A stretch of DNA of 64,000 nucleotides from CBDBCU01 sp965242615 (lineage in GTDB: Bacteria; Chloroflexota; Dehalococcoidia; Lucifugimonadales; UBA3495): NCBI GenBank assembly GCA_965242615.1, contig CBDESR010000004.1:124001-188000 (forward strand), written 5' to 3'. The notes below the pieces were generated by a model. That model was not told where the DNA came from and searched no databases. It saw only the letters and a program-made list of their open reading frames with translations. Positions within the stretch are counted from its first letter, which is position 1. Each line of letters begins with the position of its first letter. The position numbers were made by a program, and so were the translations under genes. Shown here piece after piece: positions 27,580 through 36,862 of the stretch.

Positions 27580-29904
27580 ATGCTGGATTACAAGCCTAAT
27601 ATGGTGCTGTCCAACCAGGAGTATGCGGTGGTCGGCACGCGGCCGATACGGCACGATGGGCCGGACAAGGTGATGGGGCGGGCGCGGTATGCGGCGGATG
27701 TTCACTTGACGGGGATGCTGCACGGGAAAATCCTGCGGAGTCCGCATCCGCACGCCCGGATCCGGGGGATTGACGCCAGCCGGGCGTTGGCGTTGCCGGG
27801 GGTTCAGGCGGTGGTAACGGCGGCGGATTTCCCGGAGGTGTCGGCGGAGGCGTCGGATTTGGCGGAGGGGGCCAATGTGAATTACGGCTTTTACAGCCGC
27901 AATGTGATGGCGCGGGAGAAGGCGTTGTATCGGGGTCATGCGGTGGCGGCGGTAGCGGCGGCCAGCGCGCATTTGGCCGAGGAAGCTATGGCGTTAATCG
28001 AGGTGGACTATGAAGTGCTGCCGGCGGTGCTGAATGCGGAGGAGGCATTGGCCGCAGATGCGCCGCTGCTGCACGAGCGGCTGGTAACGATGGACAGTCC
28101 GGCGATGCGCCCGGGCGGTTGGGGCGACGGGTCGGGGCAGGTGTCGAACTTGGCGAATCAGTTCGAGTTTCGGCTGGGGGATTTGGAGCAGGGGTTTGCG
28201 GCCGCGGATGCGGTGGTGGAACGGGAGTTTCATACCCGGCCGGTACATCAGGGCTATATTGAACCCCACGCGGCGACGGCGCAGTGGAACACGGACGATA
28301 CGGTGACGATCTGGTGCAGCAGCCAGGGGCATTTTGCGCTGCGGGATCATACCTCGACGATTCTGGGAGTGCCGGTTTCCAAGGTGAAAATTATTCCGAT
28401 GGAAATCGGGGGCGGTTTCGGGGGGAAGGGGATGGGCGGTTGCTATTTGGAGCCGGTGGTGGCGGCGTTGTCGCGCAAGACGGGGCGGGCGGTGAAAATC
28501 GCGATGAGTCGCAATGAGGTGTTTCTGGGGACGGGGCCGGCGCCGGCAACCCACATGAAGGTCAAGGTGGGGGCGACTAACGAGGGGAAAATTACGGCGG
28601 CGGAAGCGCATTTGACTTATGAGGCGGGGGCGTTTCCGGGGTCGCCGGTGGCGTCGGCCTGCCGGACGATGTTTGCGCCGTATGATATTCCTAACGGGTG
28701 GATTGAGGGGCTGGATGTGGTGGTGAATACGCAGAAGGCGGCGGCGTACCGGGCGCCGGGGTCGCCGACGGCGGCCTTTGCGGCGGAGACGGTGCTGGAC
28801 GAGGTGTGCGGGCAAATCGGGATGGATCCGGTGGAGTTTCGGCTGATTAACGCGGCGCAGGAAGGGACGCGGCAGATTACCGGGCCGGTGTTCCGCAAAA
28901 TCGGGTTTCTGGAGATGTGCCAAGCGGCGCAGCAGCATCCGCATTTGGCGGCGCCGCCGGCGGGCAAGAATGCCGGCCGGGGCGTGGCGGCCGGGTGCTG
29001 GATGAATGGCACGGGGCCAGCCAGCGCGGTGGCCAGCGTCAATCCGGATGGGACGGTGAGCCTGGTCGAGGGGTCGCCGGATATTGGCGGGAGCCGGGCG
29101 GCGATGGCGATGCACATTGCGGAGGTGCTGGGGATTGCCGCCGAGGAAGTGAAGCCGTCCATCGCGGATACGGATTCCATTGGCTACAGTTCCGGGGCCG
29201 GGGGCAGCGGCGTTACCTTTAAGATGGGAACGGCGGTGTATCAGGCGGCGGAGGATATCAAGCGGCAGATGGTGGAGCGGGCGGCGAAGATTTGGGAGGT
29301 GGCGGTGGAGGATGTGGAGTATGACCGGGGCGTCTTGAGGCACAAGGCGGATTCGGAGCTGCGGATGAACTTTAACCAGTTGGCGCGGCGGCTGAACGGG
29401 AGCGGCGGGCCGATAGTGGGCCGGGCGACGGCTAATCCGCCGGGGGTGGGCAATGCTTTTGGGCTGCATATCGTGGATGTGGAGGTGGATCAGGACACCG
29501 GGAAGGTGGACATTCGGCGCTATACGGCGTTGCAGGATGCGGGGAAGGCGATACATCCCAGCTATGTGGAGGGGCAGATTCAGGGCGGGGCGGTGCAGGG
29601 CATCGGCTGGGCGTTGAACGAGGAGTATTATGTGGACGGGGCGGGGCTGATGGTCAATTCGAGTTTCTTGGACTATCGGATGCCGACCAGTCTGGACTTG
29701 CCGATGATTGACACGGTGATTGTGGAGGTGGCGAATCCGGGGCATCCGCTGGGGGTGCGGGGCGTGGGGGAGGTGTCGCTGGTGCCGCCGATGGCGGCGA
29801 TTGCCAATGCCATTTATGATGCGGTGGGGCTGCGGCTGGAGGAATTGCCGATGAATTCGGCGAACATTTTGGAGGCGGGGTGGCGGCAGGAGAAGGGGGG
29901 ATAG
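27580..29904 (+). CDS. Xanthine dehydrogenase-family molybdopterin-binding (large) subunit
   Basis: 774 residues, the normal length for the molybdenum-cofactor subunit of CO dehydrogenase / xanthine oxidase-type hydroxylases. The N-terminal a/b-hammerhead domain shows VMGRARYAADVHLTGMLHGK. Cofactor motifs are GGGFGGKGMGG near residue 280, AAYRAPGSPTAAFAAE near 390 and the C-terminal GVRGVGEV with the catalytic Glu. The CO dehydrogenase loop AYxCSFR is not seen, so a role as a general hydroxylase of N-heterocycles or aldehydes is more likely. The FAD and Fe-S subunits are not adjacent. AGGGGAGGGA precedes the ATG. Confidence 0.92.
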   Translation: MLDYKPNMVLSNQEYAVVGTRPIRHDGPDKVMGRARYAADVHLTGMLHGKILRSPHPHARIRGIDASRALALPGVQAVVTAADFPEVSAEASDLAEGANVNYGFYSRNVMAREKALYRGHAVAAVAAASAHLAEEAMALIEVDYEVLPAVLNAEEALAADAPLLHERLVTMDSPAMRPGGWGDGSGQVSNLANQFEFRLGDLEQGFAAADAVVEREFHTRPVHQGYIEPHAATAQWNTDDTVTIWCSSQGHFALRDHTSTILGVPVSKVKIIPMEIGGGFGGKGMGGCYLEPVVAALSRKTGRAVKIAMSRNEVFLGTGPAPATHMKVKVGATNEGKITAAEAHLTYEAGAFPGSPVASACRTMFAPYDIPNGWIEGLDVVVNTQKAAAYRAPGSPTAAFAAETVLDEVCGQIGMDPVEFRLINAAQEGTRQITGPVFRKIGFLEMCQAAQQHPHLAAPPAGKNAGRGVAAGCWMNGTGPASAVASVNPDGTVSLVEGSPDIGGSRAAMAMHIAEVLGIAAEEVKPSIADTDSIGYSSGAGGSGVTFKMGTAVYQAAEDIKRQMVERAAKIWEVAVEDVEYDRGVLRHKADSELRMNFNQLARRLNGSGGPIVGRATANPPGVGNAFGLHIVDVEVDQDTGKVDIRRYTALQDAGKAIHPSYVEGQIQGGAVQGIGWALNEEYYVDGAGLMVNSSFLDYRMPTSLDLPMIDTVIVEVANPGHPLGVRGVGEVSLVPPMAAIANAIYDAVGLRLEELPMNSANILEAGWRQEKGG

Positions 29905-29939
29905 GGGTCGGGTAGGCAACAGGAAGTTAAACGGGTAGG

Positions 29940-29970
29940 GGCGGCCCCGCAGGAGGCCGCCTTTACTTTT
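29940..29970 (+). terminator. Terminator after the molybdenum hydroxylase gene
   Basis: A ggcggcc/ggccgcc stem with a short loop, followed by tttactttt, 35 bp after the stop codon. Confidence 0.55.
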
Positions 29971-30051
29971 GGGGATTTCGGTTTGGGGCAGGAGTGACGG
30001 TTGAAGGTGGGGGGATTGCGGGATTTGGGACGGGGTTTAAAGCAGGCATTT

Positions 30052-30082
30052 GAGATTCCTCGGCTACGCCGCGGAATGATAT
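30052..30082. repeat. Family C palindromic repeat
   Basis: gattcctcggctacgccgcgg-type unit in the gap 29905-30243, which otherwise holds only the terminator at 29940. Confidence 0.8.
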
Positions 30083-30243
30083 GGTAAGGTATCCGGGTCA
30101 GGGGTCTGGTTGCGCTTGGCCGCGGCAGCCGCTATAGTACGCAGACCGGCCGCAAATCCGGATACCCGGCGGCGTTTCTTTACGCCGGGAAGGGACTTGC
30201 GGGGCGGCAGCTTTATTCCTGTATTCGATTTAACGGGGGTTAT

Positions 30244-31835
30244 ATGCCTAAAGTTCCTGCCCTGCTTACCTTTGCCCTGGTTGCGGTTCTGGCCTTGGCT
30301 TGGGGCTGGATGCTGAACACCGCTTTTGCCGGGGAAAACAGCGGCAGCGTTGCCGAATACTTCGGGTATGCCGCTCAGGATGGGGCGGCATCGCTCGATT
30401 CCAACCGCAGCAGCGTGGTGGCGAATGAACGGATAACCCTGTCCGGCTCCGGCTTCAGCCCGGACGGGAGGATCAGTTCCATCACTATCGGCGACATTAA
30501 CATCCCCGGCGGTCGTATCAATGACGGGGATGGCGTCAGCATTGACGGCGATGGCAGTTGGCGGGCTCGGGTGAACTTGCCGATTACTAAAGGTATGCTT
30601 TCGGAAGGCTCCAAAAGGATCTCGGCAACGGATTCCGCAGGCCGCGCGGCGCAAACTACCGTGAGAGTCTCCGAACCCCGTATTACGGTCAGGCCGGGAT
30701 CCAGCGAGATTGGCAGTGTGGTTACGGTGAGGGGCCGTAATTTTCCGGCCGGGAATGACGAGGGTTCCAGTTTCGAGGTCCGGGTGGGCTACTATAGTTG
30801 GGATGGTCCCAACAGGAACTATCACTCCACCGATACGGTAGTCCCGGATGAGGATGGGGATTTTGAGACCGAGATAACGGTTCCGGATACCGCGCCTTCC
30901 GGCACCAACGGCATTGATGCGTCCTTCCTGGTTTATTGGGAGGAGCTTGGGGATATTGGCCGTACCGGATACGAGGAAACGCACGAGGTGCCTGAGGCCG
31001 CAACCCCTACGCCGGAACCGACTGCTACGCCGGAGCCTACGCTAACGCCGGAGCCTACGCCTACGCCTTGGCGGCCTACGGCTACACCGGCACCCACGCC
31101 TACCCCTTGGCGGCCTACGGCTACACCGGCACCGACAGCTACGCCGCGCCCTACGCCGACTCCGGCACGGGGGTAACGCCGCAGCCCACGAATACGCCGG
31201 TACCGACGCCCACGCCACAGCCGACCCCGACGCCAACTCCGGTACCTACGCCTACGCCTACCCCCACGCCGGCGCCTACGCCGACTCCGGCCGCGCCGAC
31301 CCAACTGGCATCGAATACGGGCGAACCGCCGCATATTTTCTCCGGTTGGGCGTCGATCGATGGCGTCTCGGCCGGGCCGGGCGTTGCTGTTGCCGCTTAT
31401 GACAGCGACAATAATTTGGTGGGGGCGACCACTACGGCCGGCAACGGACGCTTTACCATCCATGTCCACCGGGCGGTCAATCCCATAACTTTCCAAGTGG
31501 ATGAACGGCCGGCCGCGCAATCGTGGAAAACCTGGCAGCTGGGTCAGGTAACCGGCGGGTTCAACCTGACGGTCGGCACGGCTGCGGACCGGACGGATGC
31601 CGGTTGGCTGTTTGACGCCTTGCCCGATTTGGTGCGGGCTTTTACCTTTGACAATCAGACCAAGGAGTGGTCGTTCTTTGACCGGGAGACGCCGGAGGCT
31701 AATACGCTACTCCAGTTCATCCCCCAACGCTCCTATTGGTTCCTGGTTTCGCGGACGACCAACTTGGTGTTTAACGCGGTGGAGCGGGAGCTGTTCTGCG
31801 CCGAGGGCAACTGCTGGAATGTGATTGTGTGGTAG
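30244..31835 (+). CDS. Secreted protein with TIG-like domains and Pro-Thr linker, frameshifted
   Basis: A signal peptide (LLTFALVAVLALAWGWML) is followed by two beta-sandwich regions. Segments such as ERITLSGSGFSPDG and GSVVTVRGRNFPAG resemble IPT/TIG-type extracellular domains. A long linker of Pro-Thr dipeptides runs from about residue 255. The first frame ends at 31176 inside the linker, and the frame continuing to 31835 carries more PT repeats and a C-terminal domain (IFSGWASIDGVSAGPGVAVAAYD) like carboxypeptidase-regulatory folds. Adding one G to the GGGGG at 31169-31173 joins both. I read it as one gene with a one-base deletion, real or technical. Such PT-linked surface proteins are common in Chloroflexota. 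Function unknown. Confidence 0.75.
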
Positions 31836-32484
31836 GTAGCTGAGTACGGGGTATGGCCGGGGCAGGAACTCCTGGCTGCCCCGGCGGGTGAGTTTAGTAT
31901 TTATCAGCATTGGGTAGGGGTTCGCCGGGCGGAAGCTCTGGCCGGAGGTTCCGCCCTTGCGGGAGGGGGTTGGCAAAGGGGCCATTGGGTTGCCTGCGCA
32001 CACGGGGCACACTGGCGTACTCCACACGACGTTGCCCGACCCGATTGCCGTCCGGGAAATGGACCTTATGTTGGCTACTAACGCCGCTGGGTATGGTTGC
32101 CACTACCGGCGTTTTGGCCCAGTCCAGCTACCGGGGTTGACCGCACCTCCAGTCAACCTGTTAACTCCAGCTCCTGTAGGGATGGGGTAGCGGTTTGGCG
32201 GCGGTTGGGATTTGCCGTTTTCCGCTGCTCCGGTGGGGGAATTACGGGGCCTTAGTCCGGTTCCCCGGGAGTTAGGAGCGGGACGCTTGACGGCCGCGGG
32301 GGCCGGGGGCGTCCACAGCGCGCTGTGAGCTATATTTCACGGTAAGCTAGCGTATCGTTTTGAGACCCGGCGTCCCGGGGCTAGGTCTGACCTTCGCAAT
32401 TTTTATTATGGGGGCGGGAATTATGGTTGTCAAGGGGGTTTGATACTGATTTTCGGATTAGTTTTTGTGGATTGGGGGACAGTG
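31836..32484. other. Gene-free stretch
   Basis: About 650 bp without a gene that I can support. Short open frames on both strands (for example 31894-32103 -) lack ribosome-binding sites and family similarity. No tRNA, tmRNA or RNase P pattern was recognised. Confidence 0.5.
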
Positions 32485-32527
32485 TTAACCCGCTACTCCG
32501 GAATTGATTACCGGAGTAGCGGGTTAA
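32485..32527 (-). terminator. Terminator hairpin after family copy 4
   Basis: Perfect 17-bp stem (ttaacccgctactccgg, loop aattgatta, ccggagtagcgggttaa), 29 bp beyond the stop codon of copy 4. Confidence 0.7.
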
Positions 32528-32555
32528 AGCTCTGGGGTTGCGGTCAGGCTAGGGG

Positions 32556-33401
32556 TTAGCGGCGGCGGACGCGTTTGCGGCAGGTGATGGAGTAGGCTTG
32601 CTGGTAGCTGGCTTTGTATTGGTAGTTGGGGGGAGTAGCCCGGTTTTCGCTGTAGTAGAGGACGTTGCCGCCGGTGATGCGGATGTTTTTCTCGCGGACG
32701 ATGGGGTAGCCGGCGGGTCGGCAGAGGGATCGGGCGTGTTCGGCGGCGTAGGAGGGGCCGTTATCCAGGTGGTCGTTGAACCAATCCCGGCAGGCGCCGC
32801 CGAAGCTGGCGCAGCCGGCCAGTTGGGCGCCGCCGTTGGCTTTGGCGCCGGCTTCGTCAGCTACGGCGTCCCCGGTGTTGAGGAGGGTGCCGGCGGGCAG
32901 TTGGTCGGGAAATCCCCATTGGAAATCGCCGGAGAGGACCAGCTTTTTGTAGGAGTAGCGCCGTCGTTTCCGTTCCTCCCGGGGGAATTCAAAGATGAGT
33001 TCGCGGGAGACGCCGGTAACGCCGGATTCGCCGTCGGTCAGGTAGCCCTCTTGGCCCGACAAGAAGCCGCGGAAGTTGCCGCTTTCGCCGAAATAGACGG
33101 TGTCGTCCCGTTCATTGCGGTCGCGGCCGGCAAGCCAGGTTTCGGACTTGGTCCAAGTGTCGGACTGGTCGATGGCGCAGTAGATGGTTTTGCCGCGGTT
33201 GGCGGCGAGGGATTCGAGGATCATCGAGACGCGGGCATCGTCGGCGTCGGCAACGGCGGGGGAGGCTTGCCAGTCGGAGCAGTTCCAGGGGATGGAACGG
33301 GGGGCGGCTTGGGTGGTGTTGGTGGGACTGGCGGTGATGATTAGGGCGAGGGTTAAGACGGACAGGATTAGGATGGCAAGGGGGAATCGGTAGCGGTTCA
33401 T
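32556..33401 (-). CDS. Secreted repeat-family protein copy 4 (intact)
   Basis: 281 residues from ATG 33401 with a GGGAGG site. An uninterrupted signal peptide (MNRYRFPLAILILSVLTLALII) leads directly into the family module (AAPRSIPWNCSDWQASPAVADADD, YCAIDQSDTW, RNERDDTVYFGES, ELIFEFPREE) at residues from about 35 to 140. The following region is unlike the other copies and holds extra cysteines (GCASFGGACRDW, LCRPAGY), then the shared end SITCRKRVRRR. It lacks the poly-C tract of copies 1 and 2. The leader hairpin at 33463-33507 resembles that of copy 5 in layout. Probably exported; function unknown. Confidence 0.8.
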   Translation of the reverse strand: MNRYRFPLAILILSVLTLALIITASPTNTTQAAPRSIPWNCSDWQASPAVADADDARVSMILESLAANRGKTIYCAIDQSDTWTKSETWLAGRDRNERDDTVYFGESGNFRGFLSGQEGYLTDGESGVTGVSRELIFEFPREERKRRRYSYKKLVLSGDFQWGFPDQLPAGTLLNTGDAVADEAGAKANGGAQLAGCASFGGACRDWFNDHLDNGPSYAAEHARSLCRPAGYPIVREKNIRITGGNVLYYSENRATPPNYQYKASYQQAYSITCRKRVRRR

Positions 33402-33462
33402 TAGGAATACCTCCCAGCGGCAGGCGTTGTTAATACCGGGGATAAGCCGGTAAAAACAGGGT

Positions 33463-33507
33463 AAAAAAGGGCGTGATTTTTGCTTGACAAAAATCACGCC
33501 CTTTTTT
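33463..33507 (-). promoter_or_regulatory. Conserved leader hairpin upstream of copy 4
   Basis: Perfect 20-bp stem (aaaaaagggcgtgatttttg, loop cttga, reverse complement), ending in a T-run on both strands and 61 bp before the copy 4 start codon. Copy 5 has a hairpin with different arms but the same TGTCAAG loop core and the same 61-bp distance. The leaders of both then share CCTGTT and ACCGG..TTATC..CCGG. It could be an attenuator, or a terminator that also contains a TTGTCA -35 box. Confidence 0.65.
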
Positions 33508-33600
33508 GAGATCTGGGGAAATTGGGGATGGGTGGGGTTGGCGGCTGGGGGGAATTCGCGAAATTTTTTTGGTTTTTGGGGAGTTTTTGACAGCGGGGGG

Positions 33601-33900
33601 TTCTGGATTCCCACTTTCGTGGGAAGGACGGTGGAGGGAGGATGGGGATGACGGTTGCCGGAGGATGGGGGGACGGCGGGGGAACTTTTGTAAAAGTTCC
33701 CCCGCGCCCCCTCAAAACTTTTGGGATTTGGTAGGGCTGGTTGTCTTGAAGGTGGTTGCGGGGGCGGCATTTTAGATTCCTCGGCTGCGCCTCGGAATGA
33801 CATGGGGGGCTATGCTTGGAATGCCATAAGGTTGGGAGTAGGGGGTTGGTAGGAGGGTGATTTGGGGTGCGGGTTCTGGGTTCCCACTTTCGTGGGAAGG
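33601..33900. repeat. Palindromic repeats of families A, B, C and A
   Basis: A at 33601-33630, B palindrome at 33678-33703, C at 33774-33803 and A at 33873-33900. They fill the 526-bp gap between copy 4 and the large membrane protein. Confidence 0.85.
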
Positions 33901-33927
33901 AGGGTGGACGGTTCTGGGTTCGGGTTT

Positions 33928-36495
33928 TCAGGGGGATGAGGGTTGGGGTGGGGGCGGGAAGGAGGTTTCCCAGGAGCGGGGGCCGCCGATGCGGAATTGG
34001 CCGGTGCGGATTTCTTTGATGGGGTAGTTGGGGAGGGCGGCTACGGCGAGGCATTTGCCGTCGAAGCGGGCGCCGCGGCGGGCAAAGTCGAAGTCGAGGT
34101 TGTCGGTGCCGTGCTGCCGGCGGTCGGGGGGGAGGTCGGCGTTGTTGACCGGGACGAGGTGGAGATAGAAGCGGTGGGCGATGTTGGCCGGGGCGCAGGG
34201 TGCTTTGAGGTAGTAGAGGCGGTCGTCCTGGATATAGAGATCGAAGGGGGCGCGGTGAACCGGTTCATTGGCAAGGGCGGAGAAATAGGCGGCGCGGTAC
34301 AAATCGGTGTTGTCCACCAGGAAGCGGAGCTGCCAATGGTCGCTTTGGCCGGTTTCGATTTCACTCAAGGGGTAGTCGGGGAGGGGGATGGTCAGGAGGC
34401 ACTTTTCGTCGAAGCGTACGCCGAAATCGCCGAAATGGAAGTCGAGGTTATTAAAGCCGTGCTGGCGGCGTTGCGGGGTTACATCTTGGGGAAACAGGGG
34501 GTAGAGGTGGAGGGAGAAACGCCCGGCGGCGTCAGCCCGGCTACACGGTTCCCGGAGATAAGTTAAGACGTTGCCGCTGAGGTAGAGGTTGAAGTAGCTG
34601 GAGGCGGTGGGCGGGTCGGCGACGAGGGAACCGTATTGGCCGGCGTAGGCGGCGCGGTCGTAAAGGAAGATGCGCTTGTTTTGCGGGGTGAGCAGGGCGG
34701 GCCCCGGTTCCCGGTGGCCGGCGACGACGAATTGGGCGCGGGAGTAGTATTTTTCCTGCTGGGCAAAGAGGATAACGCTGTCGTGGAGGTAGTATTCGGG
34801 GGCCAGCCAGGCTCCGGCGAAGCGGGTACGGGTTTGGTGGGCGGCGGTTAAGGGAATGAATACGGTTTTGCCGGCGGTGTGTTTGCGGATGTTCGCGAAG
34901 TCGCTAATTAACTCTTGGTGTAATGCGGCGATTTCGGGGTCGTAGCCGACGGCTTGGATCTGGTAAGCGGAGAGGATGAAGAGGGGCAAGGCGGCCAAGG
35001 CGGCGGCGATGGGGAAGTAGCGGCCGGGGAAGCGGCGGGTTAAGGGGTTCAGTGCCAAGGCAAGGCGATGGCGGATGCTTGGCGGCTTGCTGCTGGCATT
35101 TCCGTTTTCTGGGGAATTTGGAAAGGCCGGGGATTCTGGATTCCCACTTTCGTGGGAATGACGGTGGGGGGAGGGATGACGGTGGGAGGGGGAATGAGGC
35201 TTGGGGGAGGGGTGGCGGTGGCGATAGAGGATGGACTGGAGGGCGAGGAGGAGGGCGGTGAAAAATACCAGGGTGATGCCGATGTAATAGACGCTCTCGA
35301 AGAGGTGAAAGGCGACTTGGTTGCGCATTAGGGCGGCCCAGAGGATGCCGGATAGGGCGAGGGCGGTGAGCAGTAGTTTGTGGGGGCCCCAAATCAGTCC
35401 GGCAAGGCAGCCGCCGGTTACGGTGATGAAGATGGCGATATGATGCCAAAGCAGTTCAGCCGAGGGTTGTTTGTTGAGGACGTCGAACCAATCGGTTAGG
35501 GCGTAGGGAAGGGACATCAGGTTGACTCGGTACAGCTGCTGCTCGAGGTAGTTGGGCCAAGCCAGGATGTAGGCGTAATCGGCGTTGCGCTCGGCGTCGG
35601 CGCCTAGGCGGAAAAGGATGGACTCGACGGTGGGCAGTTCGGTTAGGGAACGGCGGCCGTCGAGAGCCAGGTATTCGTTGCCGAGGTTAAAGGTGAGCAA
35701 TGCCAAGCCGAAGAGGAGGGCAAAGATGCCCAGGTGGAGGTAGCGGCTACGCAGGAAAGTTGCAGCTAGTTGCCGGAGCTGAGCCAAGGGCTTGGCGGCG
35801 TGGTCCGCGGCCGGGGAGGGTCGGCGCAGCAATTCTTGTCCCAAGCCGAGGAGTATAAAGAGCAGGAGCAGGGGGTAGGTATGCCAGCCGAGGAGCAGGG
35901 CGGCGGCGGTTTTGAGAAGCAGTTGGCGGAAGCGGCCTTCTTGAAGGAAGACGACCATTCCGTGAAAGACGAGGAGGATTCCGAAGAGATGGAACATTAC
36001 TTCGCCGATGATGTGGCTGTAATACAAGGGGGGGAAGGCGGAAAATGCCAGCAGGGCAGCGGCGGCGGCGAGCCAGGGATTGGCGGTGATGCGGGAGAGG
36101 GAGAGCCAAGCGAGGATGGCGGTGGCGGCGAAGAAAATCAGCATCACGAGGCGGGCGGCGTAGATTTGGGCGGTAAGGCTGTCGTCGAAGGGGAGGATAG
36201 CCAGTTTGAGCAGGGCGTAGCCGCCGAGGGGATAGCGGTTGTACGCCTCGTAGGTCAGGTTGCCGTATTCATCCAGGGTTTGGCGGTGGAAGAGAAGGAA
36301 ATTGTGTTGAGGGGAAAGGTGGGCGACTTGGGCCATAGTGCTGGAGGAAGTCCAGTCATGCTCCCGCATCAGGTAACTGCGGCCTTGGCCGAAGAGGAAG
36401 AGGGAGGACAATGCCAGGAGCAGCAAGATAAGGGGGAGCAGGGTCGAGGCGGCAAGGGCGGCGGGGGAGTTGGGGAGAGGCAGGCGTTGCAGCAT
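33928..36495 (-). CDS. Large polytopic membrane protein, GT-C glycosyltransferase-like, with duplicated C-terminal domain
   Basis: 855 residues. About 10-12 transmembrane helices occupy residues from about 15 to 540, with a first loop carrying REHDW and YEAYNRYPLGGYALLKL, a layout like GT-C (PMT/ArnT-type) lipid-dependent glycosyltransferases. Around residues 430-470 the sequence SPHRHSHESGNPESPAFPN is the translation of a family A palindromic repeat inserted in frame. From about 600 two related domains of about 110 residues follow, each with a (Y/L)Y(L/I) core, a C...D/N segment, LPxxRRQHG.(D/N)NLDF and a KC...LP(D/N)YP..EI.TGQ end. The same domain pair ends the protein at 59114. The C-terminal part is probably extracytoplasmic. 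Confidence 0.75.
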   Translation of the reverse strand: MLQRLPLPNSPAALAASTLLPLILLLLALSSLFLFGQGRSYLMREHDWTSSSTMAQVAHLSPQHNFLLFHRQTLDEYGNLTYEAYNRYPLGGYALLKLAILPFDDSLTAQIYAARLVMLIFFAATAILAWLSLSRITANPWLAAAAALLAFSAFPPLYYSHIIGEVMFHLFGILLVFHGMVVFLQEGRFRQLLLKTAAALLLGWHTYPLLLLFILLGLGQELLRRPSPAADHAAKPLAQLRQLAATFLRSRYLHLGIFALLFGLALLTFNLGNEYLALDGRRSLTELPTVESILFRLGADAERNADYAYILAWPNYLEQQLYRVNLMSLPYALTDWFDVLNKQPSAELLWHHIAIFITVTGGCLAGLIWGPHKLLLTALALSGILWAALMRNQVAFHLFESVYYIGITLVFFTALLLALQSILYRHRHPSPKPHSPSHRHPSPHRHSHESGNPESPAFPNSPENGNASSKPPSIRHRLALALNPLTRRFPGRYFPIAAALAALPLFILSAYQIQAVGYDPEIAALHQELISDFANIRKHTAGKTVFIPLTAAHQTRTRFAGAWLAPEYYLHDSVILFAQQEKYYSRAQFVVAGHREPGPALLTPQNKRIFLYDRAAYAGQYGSLVADPPTASSYFNLYLSGNVLTYLREPCSRADAAGRFSLHLYPLFPQDVTPQRRQHGFNNLDFHFGDFGVRFDEKCLLTIPLPDYPLSEIETGQSDHWQLRFLVDNTDLYRAAYFSALANEPVHRAPFDLYIQDDRLYYLKAPCAPANIAHRFYLHLVPVNNADLPPDRRQHGTDNLDFDFARRGARFDGKCLAVAALPNYPIKEIRTGQFRIGGPRSWETSFPPPPQPSSP
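35133..35164. repeat. Family A palindromic repeat inside a coding frame
   Basis: The unit tggattcccactttcgtggg plus aatgacgg lies within the membrane protein gene, keeps its frame and adds a low-complexity His/Ser/Pro stretch between transmembrane helices. Confidence 0.85.
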
Positions 36496-36625
36496 AGGTT
36501 GGGATTATAGCATAGCTTTGCCTGTGGGCTGGGCGGTTTAAGGGGCGGGGGCTATTGGAAGTAGCTGGCGGCTTGGGATGGCTGCTTTTGGGGGAGTGGG
36601 GGTTGTCGGAGGATGGGGAGACGGC

Positions 36626-36803
36626 GGGGGAACTTTTGTAAAAGTTCCCCCGCACCCCCTCAAAAGTTTTGAGTTTGGGGTGGTTTAGTGCGTGGAGTCG
36701 AGATTCCTCGGCTATCGCCTCGGAATGACATGGTAAAAAGAGGGGGAAGGACGGTTGCCGGAGGATAGGGAGACGGCGGGGGAACTTTTGTAAAAGTTCC
36801 CCC
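36626..36803. repeat. Palindromic repeats of families B, C and B
   Basis: B palindromes at 36626-36651 and 36778-36803 with a C unit at 36701-36731 between them. The two B copies have almost the same flanks (ggagacggc before; cccctcaaaa after), so the extended repeat is about 65 bp. They fill the gap 36496-36862. Confidence 0.85.
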
Positions 36804-36862
36804 GCGCCCCCTCAAAACTTTTTGAGTTTGGGGTGGTGTCCGCCCCTTTAGGGTTGCCATGG

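Noticed and set aside
27994..29919. 641-codon - strand frame
   Set aside because: Antisense of the molybdenum hydroxylase gene, low-complexity His/Arg/Pro sequence.
31836..32484. Structured RNA or small protein gene
   Set aside because: GC-rich with some stems, but no known RNA pattern and no open frame with start signals.
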